Shown: positions 1 to 7,150, counted from the first letter of the stretch. The stretch is DNA of 12,614 nucleotides from Candidatus Bathyarchaeota archaeon (GCA_016867505.1 VGJH01000015.1:1-12614); one strand, 5' to 3'. The notes: a model not told the origin generated them from the letters alone. Made by a program: numbers and translations.

Positions 1-2285
1 ATATCAGTTCTTTTAAAGAGGATGTTTGTGTTTTCAGGAATTCCATAAGCTAAAGGATGTTTAGTGTTTATTTCTGTTTTTAATGTTGATCCAGGGCAGA
101 AGAAATCTTTAGGATTAATGTCTTTTATCGCATTTTTTAGTGGCAATTTTAATTCTTCTATAGCGAATTCCGATGATTCTGCAAATGTAATCAGTGTGCC
201 TCCTGCTTCAACAAATTCTTTGAGTTTTTCTACTCCTTCTTTACCTAATCCACTTCTAAATTCTGGTGGATATTTCGGTAAAACATATTTTGGATTAGTT
301 TTTTTGTTATGCTCTTCTATTCCTTCTCCAGTTATCATGCATTTTGCGTCGCCAGGGATAATTATTATGTCGTACCTGTCGATCAGTTTATCTTTTTTAA
401 TTTCTTCATCAAGCAGCGTCTTATAATTGAAATAATACTCATTATCGAAAAGCCAGCGAATCCATCCTTCCTCCATATTTCCTCCCCATAATCTTTGGTA
501 GACTCCGATTTTTTGTGATTTTATTTCCTGTTTGTTAAAATTAGTATGACTTGGAGAGTATATTGGTGTATGTTGGTTAAGGCTAGTGATCTCTTCTTTA
601 ATTCCTTCTTGGTATGGGAGGTAGAATGAACCTATAGGCAGGTCATCAACTTCTTCGAGGATTCGGTAAATTTGTTTTTCTTTTTTCAGTAATTTATTTG
701 CTACTGCAAAACTTTCATTATTATTAATGTTAATTATATACCCATTCTCAGACGAATTTATTGGCGAAACAGGATAATGAATTCCAAAGTTTTCAGTGAA
801 CTCTCCCTTAATTGGCTTAATAGCTTCAATTACTTTAACTCCCCAAAAATCTACAAAATAATTTGACGCAAGATCGTATGGTGGTAAAGGTGTGCCGTCA
901 TTTCTTCTTGAATGTGGGCCGTCATGGTAAAAAGCTGGTTTTAATAATCTCATAATGTATGGTCTAGTGATTTGAGAAGTGAAAATTACGTAGGTGTCTT
1001 TAGGGTATGTTATTCCTTCATATTCGAAAGTGTTTTTAGATTGATGAATAGTCACTCCTGCAGCTTGAAGTTTATTAAGTAATTTTAAAGCAACTAGATG
1101 ATCGTGTTGATCTGGTGATATTATAAAGGCATATGGTGCTTTCGTTTTTCCTACATTAATTTGTCTTTGAGCCTTTAATACCATATTTTGTAGAATTCTT
1201 TCACGATAATTTGCTGCTGCATTCAATGTAGCAAAAGCAGCAATTTTTTGTTGCTCAACAATGTCTCGAAGACACCACCACCCGCCTTGCCATGGATGGG
1301 GGAAGTTCATCTGCACCCTGTTCTCTGGTCTTCCTCTTCGAGAAGGTTCGATCTGTTGCTTATGTATGTAAATTGGTGTTGCAAAGTTTGCGCTTGCAGA
1401 CTCTGTGAGCATTCCACATATTCCATGCATTGAGGGGGATTCATCCCAGTAGGGTCCTCCATCACCTGGATAGCTTGCTTGTGTTTCAATACCTGTTTTA
1501 CCTGCTGCTTCAAGTTCTAAAATCATTGAAGCACCATAAAGCTGCTGCTCAGTCCAAACTAATGGATCAATGTGCTCATACAAGGGATCCATATGCGGGG
1601 GAATATAGAAACGTGCAGAGTAGCTACTCATATGATGGAAATCAACTTGCGCTTGAGGATACCAATCTCTGAAAAGAATCTGAGAGAGATGTTTTGACTC
1701 AACTTGAGTTATATGGAAAGCGTCCCGATTGTTATCATGGCCAACATACTTATGATATAAAAATGGTAGAGGTCCTCCTTCATATTCTGTTCCTAACCAT
1801 TTGTTGTACCAGTCAACAACAATTATATTTCCATCAGGATTTGAACTTGGTACTAAAACCAATACCGTATTATCTCGAATTTTCTGGATTCGTGGTTCGT
1901 TACTGATAGCTAGTTCATAAGCTAACTCTGAACACATTTGTGTTCCCCCAATCTCAGATGCATGAACACTCATAGTCATTGAAATAACTGATTTTCCTTC
2001 AGTCACTAGTTTCTCAATTTGTTCTTTACCAAGTCCTTCTGGATGTGATAGTTTTAGACTTGTTTCACGAATTTTCTCTAAATTTTTTATGTTTTCAGGT
2101 GATGAAATACACGCTAATAAGAATGGATTACCCATAGTTGTTTTGCCTATTTCGCTGACTTGTACACAAGGTGAATTATTGAGATGCCAAAAATATTTTA
2201 CAATTTTATCCCAGCGTACAAGTTTTTTCTCAGTTCCCATTTTAAAGCCATAAAATTCTTCTGGTGAGAGAATTTTAGTTTCCAT
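1..2285 (-). CDS. M14 family zinc carboxypeptidase with GATase1-like C-terminal domain (3' end cut by window edge)
   Basis: The frame stays open from an ATG at 2285-2283 to the left edge, giving 761 complete codons with no stop, so the C-terminus is missing. The M14 metallopeptidase domain covers about residues 30-360. It has the zinc motif HxxE (H108, E111, in VHASEIGG), an NNRD segment (185-188) like the Asn-Arg substrate site of carboxypeptidase A, a third zinc ligand at H217 or H218 (VDFHHM), and a catalytic-Glu candidate E295 (MLTES). Residues 590 to about 755 look like the class I glutamine-amidotransferase-like domain found at the end of long (about 850-900 aa) M14 proteins. It probably hydrolyses peptides from the C-terminal end; the substrate is unknown. 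No signal peptide is visible (METKILSPEEF...), unlike many bacterial relatives, so a cytoplasmic location is inferred. No SD precedes the ATG. The start lies 77 bp after the exporter permease, so readthrough from that operon is possible. Confidence 0.88.
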   Translation of the reverse strand, partial: METKILSPEEFYGFKMGTEKKLVRWDKIVKYFWHLNNSPCVQVSEIGKTTMGNPFLLACISSPENIKNLEKIRETSLKLSHPEGLGKEQIEKLVTEGKSVISMTMSVHASEIGGTQMCSELAYELAISNEPRIQKIRDNTVLVLVPSSNPDGNIIVVDWYNKWLGTEYEGGPLPFLYHKYVGHDNNRDAFHITQVESKHLSQILFRDWYPQAQVDFHHMSSYSARFYIPPHMDPLYEHIDPLVWTEQQLYGASMILELEAAGKTGIETQASYPGDGGPYWDESPSMHGICGMLTESASANFATPIYIHKQQIEPSRRGRPENRVQMNFPHPWQGGWWCLRDIVEQQKIAAFATLNAAANYRERILQNMVLKAQRQINVGKTKAPYAFIISPDQHDHLVALKLLNKLQAAGVTIHQSKNTFEYEGITYPKDTYVIFTSQITRPYIMRLLKPAFYHDGPHSRRNDGTPLPPYDLASNYFVDFWGVKVIEAIKPIKGEFTENFGIHYPVSPINSSENGYIININNNESFAVANKLLKKEKQIYRILEEVDDLPIGSFYLPYQEGIKEEITSLNQHTPIYSPSHTNFNKQEIKSQKIGVYQRLWGGNMEEGWIRWLFDNEYYFNYKTLLDEEIKKDKLIDRYDIIIIPGDAKCMITGEGIEEHNKKTNPKYVLPKYPPEFRSGLGKEGVEKLKEFVEAGGTLITFAESSEFAIEELKLPLKNAIKDINPKDFFCPGSTLKTEINTKHPLAYGIPENTNILFKRTD

Positions 2286-2320
2286 GAAAATGGATACTTT
2301 TCTTATTATAATTAAAATTT

Positions 2321-2330
2321 TTCTATAAGC
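2321..2330 (-). promoter_or_regulatory. Possible TATA box for the M14 peptidase
   Basis: Read on the minus strand this is GCTTATAGAA, about 36-45 bp upstream of the ATG at 2285, within the 77-bp gap after the permease. It is a weak match in AT-rich DNA. It would let the peptidase be transcribed separately from the exporter operon. Confidence 0.25.
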
Positions 2331-2362
2331 TATGAAATATTATTCAAAATAAGTTCATAATC

Positions 2363-2530
2363 CTATTCATATCTTAATGCTTCAACTGGTTTTAGATGTG
2401 ATGCTCTCCATGCAGGGTATGCACTAGATACTAAAGTAACAATTATTGAAGTTACCGTTGCTAGTACAATGTTTTGCATCGTAATCATAGGCGAATAAGA
2501 TGACATAATGTTAATTGTTTGTCCAGGTTA
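2363..2530 (-). pseudogene. Detached C-terminal segment of the FtsX/MacB permease (fourth membrane helix) in the +1 frame
   Basis: Reading the minus strand one frame over from the main permease ORF gives GQTINIMSSYSPMITMQN followed by a hydrophobic helix and an end in AYPAWRAS...PVEALRYE, stopping at TAG 2365-2363. The last helix followed by YPAWRAsxLxPxEALRYE is the hallmark C-terminus of MacB/FtsX-type permeases, so this belongs to the gene upstream. Removing one base near the CC at 2527-2526 would give a continuous permease of about 393 residues. The segment also has its own ATG at 2506-2504, four bases after the upstream stop, and could be made as a separate 47-residue peptide by reinitiation. 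A real frameshift, an assembly error and a split gene cannot be told apart here. Confidence 0.85.
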
Positions 2531-3545
2531 CACTACTGAGTATCTCTGGTAATAGATATGATAAACCAACTCCCATAATTAATCCAGTGAAGCAGCCTAG
2601 GATCCCAATTAGTAGGCCTTGAGTGATGTAGAGGGTGAGAACTCCTTTGTCTCTCATTCCAAGAGATTTTAAGACACCTATCTCTCTTACTCGTTCAAGT
2701 ACTGAAATCATCATGATGTTGAATGTGCCTAAACCAGCTGCAATGAAACTAGTTCCTGCTACACCAATTAAGAGTAGACTAATTTGTGACGCAATGCTTG
2801 ATACTGTATTACTTAATTGTTTAACACTCGTTATCCCTACTTTAGAACCATAAGCATTGGTTACAAGTTGGTAAACTGAGTCAACCTGTTCAATGCTTTT
2901 AGTTTTTAATAACAAATAGTTGTATCCCGTCATCCTGTAATAGAGTTTAACATAATCCAGTGGTAGGAAGATTGATCTGTCTGGTTGAATAATTGGGGAT
3001 GAACCATAACTCTCTAGAACACCAACAATAGCTAAGACAATTGATCTTGGCCCAATTGTTACAAGTAATGGTTGACCAGAGCGATATCGTGGATCACCAT
3101 TAGCATCAAAGGCTAAAGTGTTTCCAATCATAACCTGTGGCGCTGGGACATCTAAATAAGTGGTTCCTTCAACTAGGTTCAACTCTCCCACTAAATTTGT
3201 CAGACTTGAGGAGTATGCACCAATCAGAGTTATTGCATCCTCAACACCTGATACCCTGACACTCTGGATAATTAACTGGTTTACTGATGCCACTCCTTCA
3301 AACTCTTTTAAACGAGTAACATCAACATCAGTGAATAGATACCCACTTCTACCAACTAATATAACAACATCTGGACCAAGTTTGGACAAATCTCTGATGA
3401 TACTAGAACTTACACCTTCAGCTTGAGCTGATAATGCAATTATTGTAGCTACGCCTACTGCAACAGCTAAAACAGTTAACGCTGTTCTTAATCGTCTTTC
3501 TTTAAGTTGCCTCAATGAAAGAGATAGTAGGTCAATTAGATCCAA
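2511..3545 (-). CDS. MacB/FtsX-type ABC transporter permease, main part (frameshifted before its last helix)
   Basis: Membrane subunit of the exporter whose ATPase is encoded at 5106-5795. Residues 21-41 form the first membrane helix, preceded by the basic LKERRLRTALT typical of the family. Residues about 42-250 are the extracytoplasmic MacB-type core domain. Residues 255-282 and 302-333 are helices 2 and 3, and ERVREIGVLKSLG (284-296) is the conserved cytoplasmic coupling segment. The ORF ends early (VTWTNN, stop 2513-2511), before the fourth helix, which follows in the +1 frame. The intact protein would be about 393 aa, normal for the family. The start is TTG at 3545, 7 bp after the upstream gene. 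It is the only start codon after an in-frame TAA a few codons upstream. The nearest GGAGG (3562-3566) is 16 bases away, rather far. As read, this fragment probably does not form a normal permease alone. Confidence 0.88.
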   Translation of the reverse strand: MDLIDLLSLSLRQLKERRLRTALTVLAVAVGVATIIALSAQAEGVSSSIIRDLSKLGPDVVILVGRSGYLFTDVDVTRLKEFEGVASVNQLIIQSVRVSGVEDAITLIGAYSSSLTNLVGELNLVEGTTYLDVPAPQVMIGNTLAFDANGDPRYRSGQPLLVTIGPRSIVLAIVGVLESYGSSPIIQPDRSIFLPLDYVKLYYRMTGYNYLLLKTKSIEQVDSVYQLVTNAYGSKVGITSVKQLSNTVSSIASQISLLLIGVAGTSFIAAGLGTFNIMMISVLERVREIGVLKSLGMRDKGVLTLYITQGLLIGILGCFTGLIMGVGLSYLLPEILSSVTWTNN

Positions 3546-3552
3546 CTGCTGT

Positions 3553-5109
3553 CTATCGCCGCCTCCAAAGAATTAGGCCAACAAAAATTAGTCCGATAAT
3601 GCCTGCAGCAATATAATAATAGAAATTAATGTTATTTCCAGAATTTGTATTGTTTGTTGTATCAGTTTTTACTGGAGGCGAAAGCTGGAAAGAAACAGTG
3701 AAATTTTCTTCGTGTATTGTTCTCAAGTTATCCATGTATTTTAACGTCACGGGAAGGATGATGTTAGTGGTTGTTGAGTTACTTGCCTGTAAATTGAGTG
3801 TGAAAGTTATTGGCGAATTTATCTCAATATTGCCAATGTAGCTTGATTTAGAGCCAAAACTGCTTAATGGCAAATTTGTAAGATCTGGGATAGCATAGGC
3901 AGCAGAGGCTGCTGATGTGCCAATATTAGTAACTGTCATAGTAATAGAAAATGGGCTTCCCATCCTAGGTGACGAGGGAATGACTGTAACATCTGTGAGA
4001 GAAATTTCGATATTACCTCTGAGTAAGAGATTAAATTTTTGTTCATAAGAATCAGTTAATCTGATTCCTTCATTGAAATAATTAATAATAATTCCCAGAG
4101 TTGATGTTGCAGCTTGGGTTGTTGGTGGAACATAAATTTGTGTCAGTAATGATGATTCTTTTGAAGACGAAATTTGTTCGATATACAATTCAGATGGTGT
4201 AAATAATTTTAATATGCTGTCAACTGTTAATGAGACACTTACTCCACTAACATTCTCTAAACCATTATTTTTAAGAATAATTGAGATATTATCACTTTTT
4301 CCTATGCTTAACTCTGATTTAGAGAGGTTTACAGATAGTATTGGTTTAGACTCAGCTGATTTGACAATAAATTGAATTGATTGTGAAAATTGGTAAGCAA
4401 TATTTAATGGTCCATAATAACTTCCTTTAACCAAAATTGTGAATACTTTACCTTTGGTTCCTGATGGTAACATTAAATGTAAATTAATTAACTGTTTTCC
4501 ACTTGATTCTATTAATTCATCAAAAAGATAATCTTCAACGATCACACTCGAGGATGAAATTTCACTTATTTTAAAATTAGTTGCGTCTGCTTTACCAACA
4601 TTAGTTACTTCAAGGTTAGTGCTTTGTTTTCCTTCTACAAGCTCATTGTTAATAGTTTTTACTTTAATTTCTGGCCTGCCTGTGACCTTTAGATTAATTT
4701 CAACTGGATCTTGCCAAGTAACTCCGTTCTGGTAGTACCTCATTTCTAATTGTGCTGAATGATTTCCAAGGCTTGCATCAGGTTCAATGAATATGGAGAA
4801 CTGAAGTTTTAGTTGCATGCCTTGTGTTACGCTGCTTGAGGAATATGTTGATGCTATGTTAGTGCCACTTTGGCTTTGAAATTTCTCGGGGAGAGTAAGG
4901 TTTGCTTCAATATTTTTAACCGTTCCAAGTAATTCAGTTCTTAAAACGATAGTAAAAATTGCAGTCTCTCCTGGAGAAACTTCAACTCTTTGATCAGTTC
5001 CCCAATACGAGTCAAGTACAGTAAAGTGACCCGATTCCGCTTTTACAGGAAATAATAAAATTCCAGTAATTACTAATGTAACAAATAGTAGGTTTGTTGT
5101 TTTTCTCAT
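3553..5109 (-). CDS. Secreted, membrane-anchored Ig-repeat (CARDB/NEW3-like, COG1361-type) protein of the exporter operon
   Basis: A 518-aa protein with an N-terminal signal peptide (residues 1-24, basic MRK, hydrophobic core, likely cut after VKA), a long Ser/Thr/Asn-rich beta-type ectodomain and a C-terminal membrane helix (about 496-514) ending in RRR. The ectodomain looks like about four tandem Ig-like units (roughly 27-142, 146-255, 258-370, 373-480) with recurring 'VTNVGKADA', 'LKNNGLENVSG' and 'VTNIGTSAAS' strands. These are typical of CARDB/NEW3 domains in archaeal S-layer-like proteins. Many NxS/T sites could be glycosylated. It overlaps the ATPase gene by 4 bp (ATGA), with GGAGAT (5121-5116) as SD, and is followed 7 bp later by the permease. 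It probably serves as the outer partner or adaptor of the ABC exporter, or as a surface protein acted on by it. The exact role is not recognisable. Confidence 0.85.
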   Translation of the reverse strand: MRKTTNLLFVTLVITGILLFPVKAESGHFTVLDSYWGTDQRVEVSPGETAIFTIVLRTELLGTVKNIEANLTLPEKFQSQSGTNIASTYSSSSVTQGMQLKLQFSIFIEPDASLGNHSAQLEMRYYQNGVTWQDPVEINLKVTGRPEIKVKTINNELVEGKQSTNLEVTNVGKADATNFKISEISSSSVIVEDYLFDELIESSGKQLINLHLMLPSGTKGKVFTILVKGSYYGPLNIAYQFSQSIQFIVKSAESKPILSVNLSKSELSIGKSDNISIILKNNGLENVSGVSVSLTVDSILKLFTPSELYIEQISSSKESSLLTQIYVPPTTQAATSTLGIIINYFNEGIRLTDSYEQKFNLLLRGNIEISLTDVTVIPSSPRMGSPFSITMTVTNIGTSAASAAYAIPDLTNLPLSSFGSKSSYIGNIEINSPITFTLNLQASNSTTTNIILPVTLKYMDNLRTIHEENFTVSFQLSPPVKTDTTNNTNSGNNINFYYYIAAGIIGLIFVGLILWRRR

Positions 5110-5795
5110 TTTTTAATCTCCATACTCTCTAACTTACCATCTCTCAATTTGATTATTCTATCACAATACTTCATTAATTCATGGTTATGAGTAACCATGA
5201 TAACCGATACTTTTCTTTTTTCAATCAATTCTCTAAAAGCATCCATTACTACGATTGAAGATGCTGTGTCGAGGTTTCCAGTTGGTTCATCTGCAAGTAT
5301 TAGGCTTGGGCTATTAACTAATGCCCGGGCTATTGCTGTTCTCTGTTGTTCTCCTCCGCTTAATTCAGTTGGTTTTTTCTTCGCAAGTGACTCTAATCCA
5401 AATACTTTCAACAACTCCAGTGCCCTAGTCTTCCTTTCTTTTTTATTAATTCGGGCAATAGACATAGAGAGTTCAAGATTTTCTTGAGCTGAAAGGTAGG
5501 GTATCAAATTAAAGAATTGGAAGACGAATCCAACTTTCTTGCTTCTATAATCCGCAAGGTCTTGTTCAGATAATTCTGATAAGTTGTTTCCTTCAACTCT
5601 TACAATGCCACTTGATGGCCTATCAAGTCCTCCTATTAGGTGAAGTAAAGTTGATTTACCGGAACCTGATGGACCAACGATAGCAGCTAATTCATTGTAA
5701 CCGACCGAAATATCCACACCTTGGAGAGCATTATATTTAACACTCCCAACATCATAGAATTTGCTCAAATTCTCAGTGTGAATAAGATAATCCAT
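5106..5795 (-). CDS. LolD/MacB-type ABC transporter ATP-binding protein
   Basis: ATPase subunit (229 aa) of an exporter or mechanotransmission-type ABC system, acting on the cytoplasmic face. All motifs are present: Walker A GPSGSGKST (41-49), Q-loop Q93 (VFQFFNL), signature LSGGEQQR (145-152), Walker B LILADEP (165-171) followed by TGNLD, and H-loop H203 (VTHN). The LADEPTGNLD signature and the overall length place it in the LolD/FtsE/MacB ATPase family. It is the first gene of a three-gene operon with the Ig-repeat protein (4-bp overlap) and the FtsX-type permease. The start is ATG at 5795, with no SD nearby, consistent with a short or absent leader. The substrate cannot be told from the sequence. 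Confidence 0.95.
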   Translation of the reverse strand: MDYLIHTENLSKFYDVGSVKYNALQGVDISVGYNELAAIVGPSGSGKSTLLHLIGGLDRPSSGIVRVEGNNLSELSEQDLADYRSKKVGFVFQFFNLIPYLSAQENLELSMSIARINKKERKTRALELLKVFGLESLAKKKPTELSGGEQQRTAIARALVNSPSLILADEPTGNLDTASSIVVMDAFRELIEKRKVSVIMVTHNHELMKYCDRIIKLRDGKLESMEIKK

Positions 5796-5930
5796 GGGCT
5801 AAAGATTCCATATTATTTCTTACTTAAAAGAATAAGCATAAAAGACGTAGAATAAGTCAAAAAACTTGAATTTTAATAAGAATTATTTTGTTAAAAGTTT
5901 ATACCTTGATATCAATAAAATTGAGTCAGA
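5796..5930. promoter_or_regulatory. Divergent promoter region between the exporter operon and the pyrophosphatase-like gene
   Basis: This 135-bp AT-rich gap separates two outward-facing genes. For the minus-strand operon, CTTTTATGC (5844-5836) is a TATA-like box about 41 bp before its ATG. For the plus-strand gene, GTTTATACC (about 5897-5905) would place transcription start near 5925-5931, giving an almost leaderless message. Box positions are inferred by eye. Confidence 0.45.
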
Positions 5931-5938
5931 ATGACTCA
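5922..5938. promoter_or_regulatory. Perfect interrupted palindrome over the start codon of the pyrophosphatase-like gene
   Basis: TGAGTCA (5922-5928), a GAA spacer, then TGACTCA (5932-5938): seven-base arms, perfectly complementary. The ATG (5931-5933) lies inside it. The position, about 25 bp after the TATA-like box, fits an operator that blocks transcription start, or an mRNA hairpin that hides the start codon. No binding protein is identified. Confidence 0.45.
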
Positions 5939-6278
5939 TCCAAATTTTTGGGATCACCTTGAAGCATTAATGAATACAAGTAAGCTAGTAATTGATGTAC
6001 AAAGAGGTTCAGTAAACGATTTTTACCCCTTTGGGCCATACACTTTTGATTATGGGCATCTTGAAAACACTTCATCTATGGACAACGAGGGCATCGATAT
6101 TTTTCTTGGGTCTTCTTTAGATAAAACAATTAATGGCATTATTTGCACAGTTGATTTGTTAAAAAAGGATTCTGAAATCAAAATTCTATATAGCTGTACT
6201 GAATTTGAGATCAATGAAATTGATACTCTTTATCAGCATTATCCATCAATGCGTGGATTATTAGTAAGACGCAATTAA
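5931..6278 (+). CDS. Miniature inorganic pyrophosphatase-like protein
   Basis: A 115-aa protein resembling a short branch of family I (soluble) inorganic pyrophosphatases, of the kind annotated as pyrophosphatase in some Firmicutes. The core reads YTFDYGHLENTSSMDNEGIDIF (35-57 region), parallel to the classic NYGYI...T.S.DGDPxDVL metal site: D51 and D56 match the outer aspartates, while the middle aspartate is E53. LLKKDSEIKIL (76-86) parallels the GVLKMxD...K segment, with D80, E82 and K84. Standard family I enzymes have about 170-180 residues. Here the N-terminal strands and the C-terminal helix with the Tyr-Lys pair are missing, so pyrophosphatase activity is doubtful. It may be a degenerate phosphate- or nucleotide-binding protein. 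It is preceded by its own promoter-like sequence and followed 104 bp later by the nucleoside phosphorylase on the same strand. Confidence 0.7.
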   Translation: MTHPNFWDHLEALMNTSKLVIDVQRGSVNDFYPFGPYTFDYGHLENTSSMDNEGIDIFLGSSLDKTINGIICTVDLLKKDSEIKILYSCTEFEINEIDTLYQHYPSMRGLLVRRN

Positions 6279-6303
6279 TTCATCAATTATTCTGAATGAA
6301 TTA
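6276..6303 (+). terminator. Weak AT-rich hairpin at the end of the pyrophosphatase-like gene
   Basis: TAATTCAT (6276-6283) and ATGAATTA (6296-6303) are perfectly complementary with a 12-base loop, and overlap the TAA stop. A T-run (around 6319-6325) follows. Archaeal termination mostly relies on T-runs, so the hairpin itself may be incidental. Confidence 0.25.
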
Positions 6304-6344
6304 GTTTGATTAAAACAAATTTTTATTATCTTATAATCCTTTTA

Positions 6345-6352
6345 TTTTATAT
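6345..6352 (+). promoter_or_regulatory. TATA-like box for the nucleoside phosphorylase
   Basis: TTTTATAT lies about 31-38 bp before the first ATG (6383), suggesting a leader of roughly ten bases. A GAAGGT (6374-6379) can act as SD. It is better spaced for the second ATG (6386, six bases) than for the first (three bases). Confidence 0.4.
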
Positions 6353-6382
6353 CAAATATTTCTAATTAAATAAGAAGGTTCA

Positions 6383-7150
6383 ATGATGAGTAAAAAAATT
6401 CAGCCACATATAATGTGTTGTAAAGGAGATGTAGCTAGGTATGTTCTGCTTCCTGGGGATCCTAAACGGGTCGAGCGGATTGCCTCTCACTTTGATGAGG
6501 CTCGTAAAGTTGCTGATTACCGTGGTTTCATAACATATACTGGAAAAGTTGATGGTATTGAGATCTCAGCTTGTTCAACAGGTATTGGTTGTCCATCAAC
6601 AGCTATTGTTGTTGAAGAATTATCACGTATTGGTGCTGATACATTGATTAGGGTAGGAACAACTGGAGCAATTCAACCAGATATTGATGTCGGTGATGTT
6701 ATAATCGCTACTGCTGCAGTGAGAGGCGATGGGACTTCAAGATCCTATATGCCGATCGAATACCCGGCAGTAGCAAATGTGGATGTACTAACCTCTTTAA
6801 TTAAAGCCTCAAAGAATTCAAAAATAAAAACTCATAATGGAATAATCCTAAGCTCAGATGCATTTTATGCAGATAACGAGCAAGAATTAACAAAATTAAG
6901 GCAGGGCAACGTATTATCCATCGAAATGGAGAGTTCAACCCTTTTTACAATTGCAAGCATCAAAAAAATAAGAGCAGGCACAATACTAGCAGTTGATGGA
7001 AATTTAGTCAAAGGAATAAAAAAAGGAGAAATCACTCCTGGAAAAGAAAGTGGTGAACTAGATACAAGAGTGCAAAAAGCAATAGATGAAGAGATAAAAA
7101 TCGCAATAAATGCGATAAAAATACTAGAAAAAAATTATCTTTTCTCATAA
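6383..7150 (+). CDS. udp: Nucleoside phosphorylase, uridine phosphorylase-like (PNP/UDP family I)
   Basis: It reversibly cleaves a nucleoside with phosphate to free base and (deoxy)ribose-1-phosphate in the cytoplasm. The 255-aa protein aligns along its length with E. coli Udp: phosphate loop LPGDPKRV (23-30), CSTGIGCPSTAI (64-75), RVGTTGAIQP (90-99, phosphate Arg R90), SSDAFYA (157-163) and the ribose-binding IEMES (180-184). The uracil-recognition pair of E. coli Udp (Gln166 and Arg168 in YPGQER) is replaced by N165 and Q167 (YADNEQ), and Arg223 by a Leu, so the base preferred is uncertain. Purine or methylthioadenosine substrates are possible. The true start may be the second ATG (6386), which has the better SD spacing. 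Its end overlaps the importer permease gene by 16 bp, tail-to-tail. The adjoining nucleoside-type importer supports a salvage role. Codon choice shifts about halfway along. Confidence 0.9.
   Translation: MMSKKIQPHIMCCKGDVARYVLLPGDPKRVERIASHFDEARKVADYRGFITYTGKVDGIEISACSTGIGCPSTAIVVEELSRIGADTLIRVGTTGAIQPDIDVGDVIIATAAVRGDGTSRSYMPIEYPAVANVDVLTSLIKASKNSKIKTHNGIILSSDAFYADNEQELTKLRQGNVLSIEMESSTLFTIASIKKIRAGTILAVDGNLVKGIKKGEITPGKESGELDTRVQKAIDEEIKIAINAIKILEKNYLFS

Noticed and set aside
64-426. Plus-strand ORF of 120 codons near the left edge
   Set aside because: It lies antisense to the continuous M14 peptidase frame, whose C-terminal domain makes good sense; the plus-strand product has no recognisable features.
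1248-1906. Several plus- and minus-strand ORFs of 60-80 codons
   Set aside because: All overlap the catalytic part of the M14 gene in other frames. The peptidase motifs, including E295, run unbroken through this stretch.
2635-3426. Two plus-strand ORFs of 72 and 88 codons
   Set aside because: They are antisense to the clear permease gene and show no family motif.
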